A DNA stretch of 64,000 nt, from contig JABHDE010000076.1 of NCBI GenBank assembly GCA_018673215.1, positions 1-64,000 of the forward strand, given 5' to 3'. The position numbers and the translations under genes are program-made. Positions 1 to 8,853 of the stretch are shown here, piece after piece. The stretch's first letter is position 1. Every line of letters starts with the position of its first letter. The DNA is from Formosa sp. (GTDB taxonomy: Bacteria > Bacteroidota > Bacteroidia > Flavobacteriales > Flavobacteriaceae). The notes beneath the pieces were generated by a model. That model was not told the origin of the DNA. It was given only the letters and a program-made list of their open reading frames with translations, and did not search any database.

Positions 1-33
1 CAAATTTTTTATTCATTGTTTTTTATTTACTCT

Positions 34-891
34 TCAAATAGATGCCTTTAATCTTTTGTTTATGGGCTCTCTCCAATGAGGGATTTTAATATTTAATATT
101 TTCTTAATTTTTGTTTTGTCCAGCACACTGTAAGCGGGTCGTTTTGCAAGAGTTGGAAATGCGGTTGTTTTGATGGGATTTATCTTTATTTCTGTATTGG
201 ATTCTTCAAAAATAACTTTTGCAAAATCATACCAACTCACCACACCTTCATTGCTGTAGTGATACAATCCAAAACTTTTATTATTAGAACTCACAATGTT
301 TAATATCACTTGTGCTAGATCTCCTGCATAGGTTGGGGTGCCTATTTGATCGCTAACGACACTTATTTCATCACGTGTTTCAGCCAACCTCAGCATCGTT
401 TTCATGAAATTAGCCCCATGTTCAGAATATAACCAAGAGGTTCTTATTATAAAATGCTTTTTTAATGTATTCTGAATTTCAACCTCTCCTTTCAATTTGG
501 ACGCTCCATACACACTGATTGGTTTAGGAATATCCGTTTCAATATAAGGTTTTGTTTTTTGACCATCAAATACAAAATCCGTTGAAACATGAATTAAAAC
601 AATCCCTTGTTCTTTACATACAATTGCTAAATTTTTTGCGCCCTGTGCGTTTATTTCAAATGCTTTTTCAACTTCTACTTCTGCTTTATCAACTGCTGTA
701 TAAGCCGCACAATTGATACAATAATCAATTTTTATATTGGATTTAAAAAACATCTCTATCTGGCTCAAGTCACAAATGTTTAGCTCCTGATAATCTGTAT
801 AAATAATAGTTAAATCTTTATGCTTCATTTCAAGATCCTTTATACAACTTGCCAGCTGTCCATTGCCCCCTGTTACTAATACATTTATCAT
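34..891 (-). CDS. rfbD: dTDP-4-dehydrorhamnose reductase
   Basis: This enzyme makes the last step of dTDP-L-rhamnose synthesis, the NAD(P)H-dependent reduction of dTDP-4-keto-L-rhamnose, in the cytoplasm. The 285-residue protein is a normal length for the family. It shows an N-terminal Rossmann motif GGNGQLA (residues 8-14), the STDFVFDG stretch near 103, and the SDR catalytic pair in YGASKLKGE near 128. It is the last visible gene of a leftward operon and its start overlaps the end of rfbC by four bases (888-891). The three neighbours upstream supply its substrate, so the assignment rests on both sequence and context. Confidence 0.96.
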   Translation of the reverse strand: MINVLVTGGNGQLASCIKDLEMKHKDLTIIYTDYQELNICDLSQIEMFFKSNIKIDYCINCAAYTAVDKAEVEVEKAFEINAQGAKNLAIVCKEQGIVLIHVSTDFVFDGQKTKPYIETDIPKPISVYGASKLKGEVEIQNTLKKHFIIRTSWLYSEHGANFMKTMLRLAETRDEISVVSDQIGTPTYAGDLAQVILNIVSSNNKSFGLYHYSNEGVVSWYDFAKVIFEESNTEIKINPIKTTAFPTLAKRPAYSVLDKTKIKKILNIKIPHWREPINKRLKASI

Positions 892-1433
892 CCTATTATA
901 TTTGAAAGTGTTGGTAATACTTGATCTTTCTCTGAAACAATAAATTCACTAAAAGGTAGCTTCCAGTCAATCCCCAGAGCTTGGTCATCATATCGAAGTC
1001 CTTGTTCTGAAGCTTTGTTATAAAAATTATCGCATTTATAAGAAAAGATAGCCTTATCACTAAGAACGATAAATCCGTGTGCAAATCCTCGTGGGACAAA
1101 AAGTTGTTTTTTATTGTCTTCTGATAATTCAATTGAAAAGTGCTCAGAAAACGTTGGAGAATCCTTTCTCATATCTAATACCACATCTAAAACGGTTCCT
1201 TTTATAACCCGTACCAATTTAGCCTGTGCATATTTTCCTGTTTGATAGTGTAATCCTCTTAGGACGCCTTTTGTCGAAAACGATTCGTTGTCTTGAACAA
1301 ATTTGACTTGTTGACCAATTAATTCGCTGAACTTATTTTGATTGAAACTTTCAAAAAAGTAACCTCTTGTATCATTAAATACCTTAGGCTCTAGAACAAA
1401 GCAACCTTTAAGTTTTGTTTCTGTGGCTGTCAT
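888..1433 (-). CDS. rfbC: dTDP-4-dehydrorhamnose 3,5-epimerase
   Basis: RmlC-type cupin enzyme that epimerises C3 and C5 of dTDP-4-keto-6-deoxyglucose. At 181 residues it has the usual length. Family landmarks visible are FVLEPKVFNDTRGYFFESFN near the N-terminus, GVLRGLHYQ with the catalytic His (near residue 63) and FVPRGFAHGF near 112. It lies three bases after rfbA and overlaps rfbD by four bases, which fits translational coupling within one rhamnose operon. Confidence 0.96.
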   Translation of the reverse strand: MTATETKLKGCFVLEPKVFNDTRGYFFESFNQNKFSELIGQQVKFVQDNESFSTKGVLRGLHYQTGKYAQAKLVRVIKGTVLDVVLDMRKDSPTFSEHFSIELSEDNKKQLFVPRGFAHGFIVLSDKAIFSYKCDNFYNKASEQGLRYDDQALGIDWKLPFSEFIVSEKDQVLPTLSNIIG

Positions 1434-1436
1434 TGA

Positions 1437-2300
1437 TTATTTATTCAATAATTCCATTAAATTTTTACTATACCCGCTTTTTAATAAGGGGGCGGCTAAC
1501 CTTTTTAGCTGAGCCTCATCGATATATCCCATTTCAAATGCAACGCCTTCAATAGCGCCTACTTTTAAGCCTTGTCTTTGCTCAATAACCTCCACGAACT
1601 GAGAAGCCTGCATTAACGATTGAAATGTCCCAGTATCTAACCATGCTGTTCCTCGGTCTAAAATACTAACACTGAGCTTTCCTTGCTCTAAATAAGCTTT
1701 ATTTATATCTGTTATTTCTAACTCCCCTCTTTGGCTAGGCTTTATATTCTTAGCAATTTCTATGACCGAATTATCATAAAAATAAATACCTGGCACTGCA
1801 TAATTTGATTTTGGATGCTCAGGTTTTTCTTCAATAGACACCGCTTTCCCTTCATTATTAAACTCAACAACTCCATAACGTTCTGGATCCGTAACTCTAT
1901 AGGCATAAATAATTCCGCCATCAGGGTCGTTGTTGGCCTGCAACAATTTTTCTAAGCCAGTGCCATAAAAAATATTATCCCCTAAAATAAGAGCTACTTT
2001 ATCATTTCCAATAAAATCTTCACCAATTAAAAAGGCCTCTGCCAATCCATTTGGTTGTTCTTGTTCCGCATATTCAAAAGAACACCCGTATTTTTTGCCA
2101 TCACCTAACAACTTTTGAAATAACGGTAAATCTTTTGGAGTAGAAATAATCAATACCTCGTTTATACCCGCATACATTAATGTAGACAATGGGTAATAAA
2201 TCATCGGCTTATCATAAATAGGCATTAACTGTTTACTTACAGATAGTGTTAAGGGGTGGAGTCGTGTTCCAGATCCACCAGCAAGAATGATTCCTTTCAT
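1437..2300 (-). CDS. rfbA: glucose-1-phosphate thymidylyltransferase
   Basis: First step of the dTDP-rhamnose pathway: glucose-1-phosphate plus dTTP gives dTDP-glucose and pyrophosphate. The nucleotidyltransferase signature [11 protein letters not shown] is at residues 8-18 and KPMIYYPL near 31; the 287-residue length is standard for RmlA. The start overlaps the rfbB stop by four bases (2297-2300). RmlA enzymes are usually feedback-inhibited by dTDP-rhamnose; that is family knowledge and nothing in the sequence here tests it. Confidence 0.97.
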   Translation of the reverse strand: MKGIILAGGSGTRLHPLTLSVSKQLMPIYDKPMIYYPLSTLMYAGINEVLIISTPKDLPLFQKLLGDGKKYGCSFEYAEQEQPNGLAEAFLIGEDFIGNDKVALILGDNIFYGTGLEKLLQANNDPDGGIIYAYRVTDPERYGVVEFNNEGKAVSIEEKPEHPKSNYAVPGIYFYDNSVIEIAKNIKPSQRGELEITDINKAYLEQGKLSVSILDRGTAWLDTGTFQSLMQASQFVEVIEQRQGLKVGAIEGVAFEMGYIDEAQLKRLAAPLLKSGYSKNLMELLNK

Positions 2301-3349
2301 GTAGCTTTATGGTATTGTTTATTGTAATAAGACTGATAAGCCCCCGAAGTAACATTATTTAACCATGTTTCATTATTTAAATACCAATGAATCGTTATGG
2401 CTAAGCCTTCTTCAAAAGTTACGGACGGCTCCCAACCTAACTCATCTTTTATTTTTGAAGCGTCAATTGCGTAGCGCAAATCATGACCTGGACGGTCTTC
2501 GACAAAGGTTATGAGTTGCTCTGAATCGCCTTGAGGGCGTCCAAGTTTCACATCCATTTGTTTACACAACTCTTTTATTAAATCTATATTTTTCCACTCG
2601 TTAAATCCGCCAATATTATAGGTTTCTTTGTTTTTTCCTTTATGAAAGACCAAATCAATAGCCTTTGCATGGTCTTTAACGTACAACCAATCTCTTGTAT
2701 ATTCTCCATTTCCATACACTGGAAGCGCCTTTTTGTTTATGATGTTATTGATAAATAACGGGATTAATTTTTCTGGAAATTGATTCTGACCGTAATTATT
2801 AGAGCAATTCGTGATGACATAGGGCATGCCGTACGTTTCTCCATAAGATCTTACGATATGGTCAGAACTTGCTTTTGATGCCGAATAAGGTGAGTTTGGG
2901 TCGTATGGAGTGGTTTCTGTGAATAATCCAGTTGGTCCCAAAGTTCCATATACCTCATCCGTACTTACGTGATAAAATAATTTGTCTTGAAAATCGTCTT
3001 CCCAAGTATTTTTAAAAGCGTTTAATAAAATCGTAGTCCCTAAAATATTTGTTTTAATAAAGTCCAATGGGGTTTTTATAGATCGGTCAACATGTGACTC
3101 TGCTGCTAAATGAATAACACGATCAAATTTGTAGTGTTCAAAGAGTGTATTGATAAAATTCTCGTCGGTAATATCTCCTTTGATAAAAGTGTAATTTGGA
3201 TTAGATTCAATTTTCTTAAGGTTTTCTAAGTTGCCCGCATACGTCAAAGCGTCTAAATTAAAAACGTTGTATTGGGGGTAATTCTCCACAAATAAGCTTA
3301 GAACATGGGACCCTATAAAACCAGCTCCACCTGTAATTAAGACTTTCAT
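2297..3349 (-). CDS. rfbB: dTDP-glucose 4,6-dehydratase
   Basis: NAD-dependent extended short-chain dehydrogenase converting dTDP-glucose to dTDP-4-keto-6-deoxyglucose. Visible features are the NAD motif GGAGFIGSH (residues 7-15), the [12 protein letters not shown] stretch near 81, the STDEVYG motif near 128 and the catalytic YSASKASSD near 154. Length (350 residues) matches RmlB. It overlaps the Wzz-like gene upstream by four bases (3346-3349), tying rhamnose synthesis to a surface polysaccharide assembly gene. Confidence 0.97.
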   Translation of the reverse strand: MKVLITGGAGFIGSHVLSLFVENYPQYNVFNLDALTYAGNLENLKKIESNPNYTFIKGDITDENFINTLFEHYKFDRVIHLAAESHVDRSIKTPLDFIKTNILGTTILLNAFKNTWEDDFQDKLFYHVSTDEVYGTLGPTGLFTETTPYDPNSPYSASKASSDHIVRSYGETYGMPYVITNCSNNYGQNQFPEKLIPLFINNIINKKALPVYGNGEYTRDWLYVKDHAKAIDLVFHKGKNKETYNIGGFNEWKNIDLIKELCKQMDVKLGRPQGDSEQLITFVEDRPGHDLRYAIDASKIKDELGWEPSVTFEEGLAITIHWYLNNETWLNNVTSGAYQSYYNKQYHKAT

Positions 3350-4428
3350 ACACTCATTTTAAACTTTTCTATAAATTTTAAAAACTCTATTGCAAATAAA
3401 ACTCCCAGGGCGATTAAAAATGCTAAAATCCCTAAGAATAAGGTTGAGTTCAGTTCTATGCCAAAAAAACTTTTAGTGGTGCTTGCAAACCCAGAGTCTT
3501 GTTTGTTGGAAATCATTTCAATAATATATTGCTTGTCCAAAAGCTCTCTTTCTACTTCCACCAGTTTACTTCTCAATTCTAAATCGCTTTGGTATAAATC
3601 GTATTCTTTGGTTTTTTCAACCTCACTAGATCCTTCAAAAGTAATTCCGATCTCCGAAGGCTTTGAGTTTTTATCAGCGTCTATCCCTTGTTCTAAAACT
3701 CTTTTATAAGTCTCTTGAAGAGCTTCTGACTTTTCTAAGGCTAGCATTAAAGCGGCTTTTGTTTGGTTAAGCTCTACAAGATCTTTCCTTTGCTCATTTA
3801 AGAAAAATGGGTTTAAATTAATCGATTCCACAATGTTTTCAAAAACGGATTTAAAACTATTTCGTTCTGAAGATTCAATTCTAATTTGTTGATATTTATG
3901 GGTATAGTCTTCATTGTTTTTTAAAAAGTCTTCATATTCAATTTTTGTGGCTGCTAAGGAATCCAATTGCTTTATATACTTATTAAAAGCTATAAGTTTG
4001 TTGTTTTCACTCACAACAGGTTTAACGTCAAAAGCCAAAATAGACTTCGTTCTATCAGTATCTAAATTTAAGACATTCCCAAGAGTTTCATAATCTTGTT
4101 GTCTTAACAAATCATTATAGTAGCCTACAGAGTTGTACAGATTTTCACCCGTTTGGTAATTTTGAACGACCGTTACTGAGGATTCATATTTAGGAATCGC
4201 TGTCTTTTTACTTAATGCCCCAATGATAAGCCCTGAAATCGTTGCCAGAGCAAGAATAATAATTCGTTTCTTTACAAGGAAAATAAACCATACAAACGCT
4301 AAAAAAATGTTTTTAAAAATTGAAGCAATAAACTTAAAGAAACGATCAAAAACATTACCGATATGTTTAAAGAGTTGTCCTAAATCAACTTCTTCAGAAT
4401 TGTTGGGAGTATTAGAATTAGTGCTCAT
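3346..4428 (-). CDS. Wzz-like polysaccharide chain-length determinant
   Basis: Inner membrane protein with the layout of polysaccharide co-polymerases: a short cytoplasmic N-terminus, one transmembrane segment at about residues 43-70, a long periplasmic charged coiled-coil region (about 90-320), and a second transmembrane segment at about 328-348 followed by a short basic tail. Proteins of this type set the chain length of Wzy-dependent O-antigen or capsule. The 360-residue length fits. The direct overlap with rfbB suggests that the product contains rhamnose, which is inference. No Wzy or Wzx gene is visible; they may lie beyond the left edge. Confidence 0.8.
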   Translation of the reverse strand: MSTNSNTPNNSEEVDLGQLFKHIGNVFDRFFKFIASIFKNIFLAFVWFIFLVKKRIIILALATISGLIIGALSKKTAIPKYESSVTVVQNYQTGENLYNSVGYYNDLLRQQDYETLGNVLNLDTDRTKSILAFDVKPVVSENNKLIAFNKYIKQLDSLAATKIEYEDFLKNNEDYTHKYQQIRIESSERNSFKSVFENIVESINLNPFFLNEQRKDLVELNQTKAALMLALEKSEALQETYKRVLEQGIDADKNSKPSEIGITFEGSSEVEKTKEYDLYQSDLELRSKLVEVERELLDKQYIIEMISNKQDSGFASTTKSFFGIELNSTLFLGILAFLIALGVLFAIEFLKFIEKFKMSV

Positions 4429-4437
4429 AATGTGTTG

Positions 4438-6123
4438 TTAATTAAATATCTGATTTAAAATTTGTTTTGTTATTAAATACGTTGGTTTTACCCCGCTAGA
4501 ACCGAGTCCTCCCGATGCTAAAGTACTGCCCGTTTCAAGTGGGTTGTCACTTGCGTAGTAGGCATATCGAACCTTTACATTGGGATTTATACTGTGACGA
4601 ACCTTTGAGGCTGCTTGTATGGCTTTTTGATAATGGGCGCCTTCCATCTCTAAGCCAATAACGTTCCATGTAGAATCATGGAAAAACTTTAATAAGTCTT
4701 TATTTTGAAGCGAAGTACCCAAAACTGTTACCATTGTGCCTTCAAAAACTTTTAAGTCTTTCGTTACAAAATCCTTAAGCGTTAACTCGTTTTGAAAAGG
4801 ATAATTGTCCGCCGTTCCTTCAAAAATATGTGCCGATGGTATCATAATATCTCCTTTAGAGCCTTCTAAAATCCCTGCTTTCCCCATGATCGAAATGGAA
4901 TCCACGTTGAGGTGGATGTTTTTTTCAATTGTTTTAAACGGCTTTAATAGTTCGTCAATCGTCTCGTAAGCTTGCTCGCCAAAAGCGTAGTCCATAACTA
5001 TGATTACCGGAGCTTCTTTTGAAGTCTCAAACTCAAATTCTGAATTAGAAAAATCAATCTTAGAGGAATCAAAAATTTGAACATCTATGTTGGTTCCGGA
5101 CTTGTCTTCTATGAAAATCATGCCTTCTTGCAACGCAACTTGTTTCGTTTTATTGCGAAGCAACTTGTTTTCTTCTTTGCTCAAAAGTTCATATACCCTA
5201 AAAATATCCTGCTTGGCACATAACTCTTTAAGCGCTTTGGGTGCATGAATGGTGTTCATGACACTATGTAGGTTCGCAGAGATAATGTGAATTGGACGAT
5301 TGATTAATTCATGTTTCTGAAGTGTCTCTTTTATTGTGTTCGCCCAAACTTCCCCGTGGATATGGTGGCCCAAACGTTCTCTTAAAACAGGGCTAAAGCT
5401 AATGGTTCGCTTTGAATTGTCTATAATTTCATCAATCGCACGCTTCCCTAGCCAATAAATTAGATGCAAAAAGTGATCCTGTTGTTTTGGAGTTGAAAAC
5501 TGATCATAAACCTCTAAAATTTCTTCAAAAGTTCTGCCCAAAATATTCCCTGTATGTGTAATCGCTAGTTCACGTTCTTTTTGATTTAGTTTTTTCTTAG
5601 AAAGCACTGCAGCTTCTAACTTTACCCAATCTCTGGTAGTGGTTCCTTTATCATCAATAACAACTCGCTTTGCTATTTTATGAGACTCTATAAACATGAA
5701 TGTCAAATGGGTCAAAATATCATAAATCTCCGAACGTCCTCGGGTAATTTCAATATTCATTTGCTCAAAATCGATTCGGTAACAATTTCGACGGCGTTTG
5801 GAAGGTACAATGACTTCAAAGTGAGAGTTTCCAAAACCCTCTGCGCTAGTTAGATTTATCAAAATACACTCTTCAATCCCAATTGGTAAACGATCCACTA
5901 CATAAAGTAAGCCTTCTAATTCTGTTTTATCGCCACCAATTGACCCATAAATTTCGGGGCGTAATTGGAGCAATGCTTGACGCAAAGTCTCTCCCGAAAC
6001 ACCCATTGGTTTATAAAACCCACGGTTGAATAAATGGCGCATAGTTAAGTACATGCGCTCTATGGCATGAGAACTTTCTTGTGCTCTGGTACGGATAATA
6101 TTTTTTATTTGAGGTTTGTGCAT
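4438..6123 (-). CDS. DUF6909-like protein with nucleoside-phosphorylase-like C-terminal half
   Basis: I recognise this as a conserved flavobacterial protein of unknown function (I believe DUF6909; I could not check). The N-terminal half (about 1-330) is helical and resembles nothing I know. The C-terminal half (about 370-561) carries motifs ordered as in the PNP/MTAN/UDP phosphorylase superfamily: GKAGIL (414-419), GDIMIPSAHI (424-433), VIGLEMEGA (488-496) and YASDN (523-527), compared with the family's G-x-AG, GD-hydrophobic, x-EME-A and xSD elements. A promoter-like element lies just upstream (6132-6139), although the gene also sits within a leftward run between the GH3-like gene and wzz. 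A role in nucleoside or nucleotide-sugar chemistry is speculation. Confidence 0.7.
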   Translation of the reverse strand: MHKPQIKNIIRTRAQESSHAIERMYLTMRHLFNRGFYKPMGVSGETLRQALLQLRPEIYGSIGGDKTELEGLLYVVDRLPIGIEECILINLTSAEGFGNSHFEVIVPSKRRRNCYRIDFEQMNIEITRGRSEIYDILTHLTFMFIESHKIAKRVVIDDKGTTTRDWVKLEAAVLSKKKLNQKERELAITHTGNILGRTFEEILEVYDQFSTPKQQDHFLHLIYWLGKRAIDEIIDNSKRTISFSPVLRERLGHHIHGEVWANTIKETLQKHELINRPIHIISANLHSVMNTIHAPKALKELCAKQDIFRVYELLSKEENKLLRNKTKQVALQEGMIFIEDKSGTNIDVQIFDSSKIDFSNSEFEFETSKEAPVIIVMDYAFGEQAYETIDELLKPFKTIEKNIHLNVDSISIMGKAGILEGSKGDIMIPSAHIFEGTADNYPFQNELTLKDFVTKDLKVFEGTMVTVLGTSLQNKDLLKFFHDSTWNVIGLEMEGAHYQKAIQAASKVRHSINPNVKVRYAYYASDNPLETGSTLASGGLGSSGVKPTYLITKQILNQIFN

Positions 6124-6131
6124 AAGTGATA

Positions 6132-6139
6132 CAAATATA
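6132..6139 (-). promoter_or_regulatory. -7 promoter element (TATATTTG)
   Basis: The minus strand reads TATATTTG, matching the Bacteroidota -7 consensus TAnnTTTG. The initiating ATG at 6123 is only eight bases past its 3' end, so a transcript from here would have almost no leader. It could give the gene at 4438-6123 and the polysaccharide genes below it their own promoter inside the longer run. No convincing -33 TTTG was identified. Confidence 0.45.
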
Positions 6140-6141
6140 CA

Positions 6142-7665
6142 CTAATTCGTATGAATATTTTTAATCAAAACATCTGCGATTTTCCGGTCATTAGATAATC
6201 GAGGTGTTTTGTTTTGTCCTCCTAACTTTCCGATATTTTTCATATACCTTTGAAAGCCCCCTTTTTGAACCTGAATAATTTTTAATGGCTGCAACACTTT
6301 TCCTTGTATTAAATCCAAATAGTAACTGTTTTGAAGTTGCAATGCAGAGTCAATTTTTGCTGCAAAGCCCTCAAGGTCAGAGGGTGATTTTTCAAATTCA
6401 ATAAACCATTCGTGATAAGGAAGCCCTTCTGAAGGGGTTGTTTGAGGGGCAACCGTGAATTCACTCACACTTACATTGGTTGATTTTAAAGCACTTAAAA
6501 GTGCATGTTCAACTTCTTTTGCAATGACATGTTCACCAAAAGCGGAAATAAAGTGTTTGATCCGCCCGCTGACAATCACCCTAAAAGGAGTTGTGGATGT
6601 AAACTGTATAGTGTCACCAATATTATAAGCCCAAAGACCCGCATTTGTGGAAATAATAATAACATAGTTTACTCCAATTTTAACGTCTTTTAAAGTCAAT
6701 CGAGTGGGTGAGGGATCAAAAAAAGTATCCGCAACTATAAATTCGTAAAACATCCCCGAATCTAATTGAAGTAACATCCCTTTTTCATTTTGCTGATCTT
6801 GGAAAGCAAAAAATCCCTCGCTGGCAGGATAAAGCTCTATACTGTCTACCTTTCTTCCTATTAAACTCTCAAATTTAGAACGGTAGGGTTCGTAGTTCAC
6901 TCCTCCAAAAATAAAAAGACTGAAATTTTGGAATAGGTCTCCTACCTTCTGCCCCTTTTCTTCTATCAGTTTTTCAAAATACATTTGAACCCATGATGGG
7001 ATACCTGCAATGACAGACATGTCTTCTTTCAAAGTCTCCTTAACAATCATATTCACCTTGGTTTCCCAGTCCTCAATACAATTGGTTTCAAAAGTAGGAA
7101 GTCGGTTTTTTTGTAGATATTTAGGGACATAGTGTGCTACAATCCCTGACAAACGCCCAAGTTGAATCCCATTTTTAGTTTCTAAAACGGGACTTCCTTG
7201 TAAGAAAATCATTTTACCATTTACAATTTTAGTGTTTCCTGTTTGATGAATATAAAGTAAAATAGCGTTTTTCGCCGCTTCAATATGCCCCGGCATACTT
7301 TCTTTTGTAATAGGAATGTACTTAGCTCCAGAAGTTGTTCCGGATGTTTTTGCAAAATATAAAGGTTTGCCTTTCCACAAAACATCCTCCTCACCTCCAA
7401 TAACTTTTTCAACATAAGGTTTCAGAGCCTCATAATCCCGGATAGGAACGTTATTTATAAAATCTTTATGGGTCTTTATCTTGTTAAAATTATGATCCTT
7501 TCCAAATTGAGTAAAGGAAGCATCAGCAATTAACGATTCAAAAACACGTTTTTGAGTGTCGATTGGGTTTAAAGCCCATTTATTTATTTTATTATAAGTT
7601 TTAGCCGCATAAAGTTTTGCAGCAAAGGCTTTAATTGATAGCATTTTTACGGTTTTAAAAGTCAA
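6142..7665 (-). CDS. GH3 auxin-responsive promoter family acyl-adenylating protein
   Basis: Member of the GH3 branch of the ANL adenylating superfamily, which in plants links amino acids to small carboxylic acids such as auxin and jasmonate. Bacterial members are common in Bacteroidota and mostly uncharacterised. The ATP-binding loop TSGTTSGAKYIPIT is at residues 107-120, an adenylate-binding LYPASEG is near 278, and YNIGDTIQF near 347 matches the next conserved block. At 507 residues it is full length. It overlaps the upstream M23 gene by 11 bases and precedes the DUF6909-like gene, so a cell-envelope small-molecule role is plausible, but the substrate is unknown. Confidence 0.88.
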   Translation of the reverse strand: MTFKTVKMLSIKAFAAKLYAAKTYNKINKWALNPIDTQKRVFESLIADASFTQFGKDHNFNKIKTHKDFINNVPIRDYEALKPYVEKVIGGEEDVLWKGKPLYFAKTSGTTSGAKYIPITKESMPGHIEAAKNAILLYIHQTGNTKIVNGKMIFLQGSPVLETKNGIQLGRLSGIVAHYVPKYLQKNRLPTFETNCIEDWETKVNMIVKETLKEDMSVIAGIPSWVQMYFEKLIEEKGQKVGDLFQNFSLFIFGGVNYEPYRSKFESLIGRKVDSIELYPASEGFFAFQDQQNEKGMLLQLDSGMFYEFIVADTFFDPSPTRLTLKDVKIGVNYVIIISTNAGLWAYNIGDTIQFTSTTPFRVIVSGRIKHFISAFGEHVIAKEVEHALLSALKSTNVSVSEFTVAPQTTPSEGLPYHEWFIEFEKSPSDLEGFAAKIDSALQLQNSYYLDLIQGKVLQPLKIIQVQKGGFQRYMKNIGKLGGQNKTPRLSNDRKIADVLIKNIHTN

Positions 7666-8521
7666 TAAAAGTCGATGGATTCAGGGGGGTTCCATTGTTC
7701 CAAAGTTCAAAGTGTAAATGTGGACCTGTGCTTAACTCCCCTGAAGATCCAGAAATAGCAATGACTTCTCGAGATTTCACAAAATCGCCTTGAGATTTTG
7801 TAAGTGATGAATTGTGTTTGTACACAGAAATTAATTCATCTCCGTGATCGATAATGATTACATAACTGGCGTCTGTGGTCCAAGAAGCAAACAAAACGCG
7901 CCCGTCAGCAGTTGCTTTAACTGGCGTATTTTTTGGAATAACAATATCAACAGCATAATGCTTTTCTTTTGTATCAAATCCGGCACTTATGGCACCATTA
8001 ACGGGTGGAAAAAACACAAAATCTGTAACCGTTGTCGCCGTTTCAAATAAATTATATTTATCCTCATTACTCACCTTAGCTCTTAAAATCGAGTCCGCTT
8101 TTGAAGGGGTTAAGTCTAAAACCTCTGTGTCCGCTTGAGCAGCCTTAAAAATAGAGTCTTTATTTATGACAACGGCACTCACTTCTCCTCGTAAAACCTT
8201 TTTGACAGAGTTGATATAAGCGTCATTCATATTAATCACATCAAGTAAAGAGTCGGTCTTAAAGTCTAGCTCCAATGCTTGCTTTTGAAGGGCTGTTGAA
8301 GAATAGCCAGGAATATATTCTCGAATAGGGGTAAACGCAATAAAAACAGTAGTGATTACTACTAATAAAATTGCGATTAATGAGCCTAAAACAAAAACAT
8401 TCAGACGTGTTAACTTGAACGCCAATCGCTCTTCGAAAGTGTCTTCGTTTAATACCACTAAACGGTATTTGTGAAGTAACTTTTTATGAAGTTTCTCTTT
8501 ATTTGATTTTTTTGTGCTCAT
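7655..8521 (-). CDS. M23 family metallopeptidase (LytM domain), membrane anchored
   Basis: Single-pass inner membrane protein with a periplasmic peptidoglycan endopeptidase domain. A basic cytoplasmic N-terminus is followed by one transmembrane segment (about 42-64), a short linker and a LytM domain (about 170-288). All zinc-site landmarks are present: H188 and D192 in the HxxxD motif, and H268 and H270 in GPHLHFEL. The enzyme is therefore probably active, unlike degenerate EnvC-type activators. It is the first gene of the leftward envelope operon and diverges from tatA. Confidence 0.92.
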   Translation of the reverse strand: MSTKKSNKEKLHKKLLHKYRLVVLNEDTFEERLAFKLTRLNVFVLGSLIAILLVVITTVFIAFTPIREYIPGYSSTALQKQALELDFKTDSLLDVINMNDAYINSVKKVLRGEVSAVVINKDSIFKAAQADTEVLDLTPSKADSILRAKVSNEDKYNLFETATTVTDFVFFPPVNGAISAGFDTKEKHYAVDIVIPKNTPVKATADGRVLFASWTTDASYVIIIDHGDELISVYKHNSSLTKSQGDFVKSREVIAISGSSGELSTGPHLHFELWNNGTPLNPSTFIDF

Positions 8522-8528
8522 TACAAGA

Positions 8529-8536
8529 CAAAATTA
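8529..8536 (-). promoter_or_regulatory. -7 promoter element (TAATTTTG)
   Basis: Minus-strand TAATTTTG, a match to TAnnTTTG, placed seven bases before the ATG of the M23 peptidase gene at 8521. The divergent space to tatA (8522-8639) would hold both promoters. The very short leader is a caution against over-reading this match. Confidence 0.4.
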
Positions 8537-8610
8537 ATTAAAAATTAAGCGATTCGCGTGTTTATAACGGACTAAAGTTTGAAATAGCTCTTTATTTAAA
8601 GGATAATTAT

Positions 8611-8618
8611 TAACTTTG
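8611..8618 (+). promoter_or_regulatory. -7 promoter element (TAACTTTG) for tatA
   Basis: TAACTTTG matches the Bacteroidota -7 consensus and lies 21 bases before the tatA ATG. This gives a short leader, as is common in the phylum. Confidence 0.55.
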
Positions 8619-8639
8619 TAGTCTAAAATTTATAACATC

Positions 8640-8825
8640 ATGAACATGTATATGCTACCCTTAGCGATCGGCGCTCCACAAATTATTCTAATTGTGGTCG
8701 TAGTTCTTTTGTTGTTTGGAGGTAAAAAAATTCCTGAACTTATGAAAGGTTTAGGAGGTGGAATTAAAGAATTCAAAAAAGCCAGCAAAGAAGAAACAAA
8801 AGACGGAGAAGAGAAAAAAGATTAA
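8640..8825 (+). CDS. tatA: Sec-independent protein translocase TatA/E
   Basis: Pore-forming small subunit of the twin-arginine translocation system that exports folded proteins. The 61-residue protein has the classic layout: a short N-terminus, one hydrophobic helix (about 13-28), the FGGKKIPEL hinge near 26-34, an amphipathic helix and a charged Lys/Glu tail. The [10 protein letters not shown] start of the helix is typical of Bacteroidota TatA. It stands alone between the divergent M23 gene and a convergent lipoprotein gene; tatB and tatC are not in the window. A strong hairpin follows the stop codon. Confidence 0.95.
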   Translation: MNMYMLPLAIGAPQIILIVVVVLLLFGGKKIPELMKGLGGGIKEFKKASKEETKDGEEKKD

Positions 8826-8853
8826 ATAAATCCCAGCATTCCTGGGATTTATT
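8825..8853. terminator. bidirectional terminator between tatA and the DUF4837 gene
   Basis: A perfect 12-bp inverted repeat (AATAAATCCCAG, five-base loop, CTGGGATTTATT) lies directly after the tatA stop and overlaps the last codon of the convergent DUF4837 gene. The AT flanks and GC-containing core suit a terminator acting in both directions. Confidence 0.8.

Noticed and set aside
1..33. The 33 bases left of rfbD, checked for a terminator or further gene.
   Set aside because: They are too short to judge; the neighbouring gene or terminator lies outside the window.
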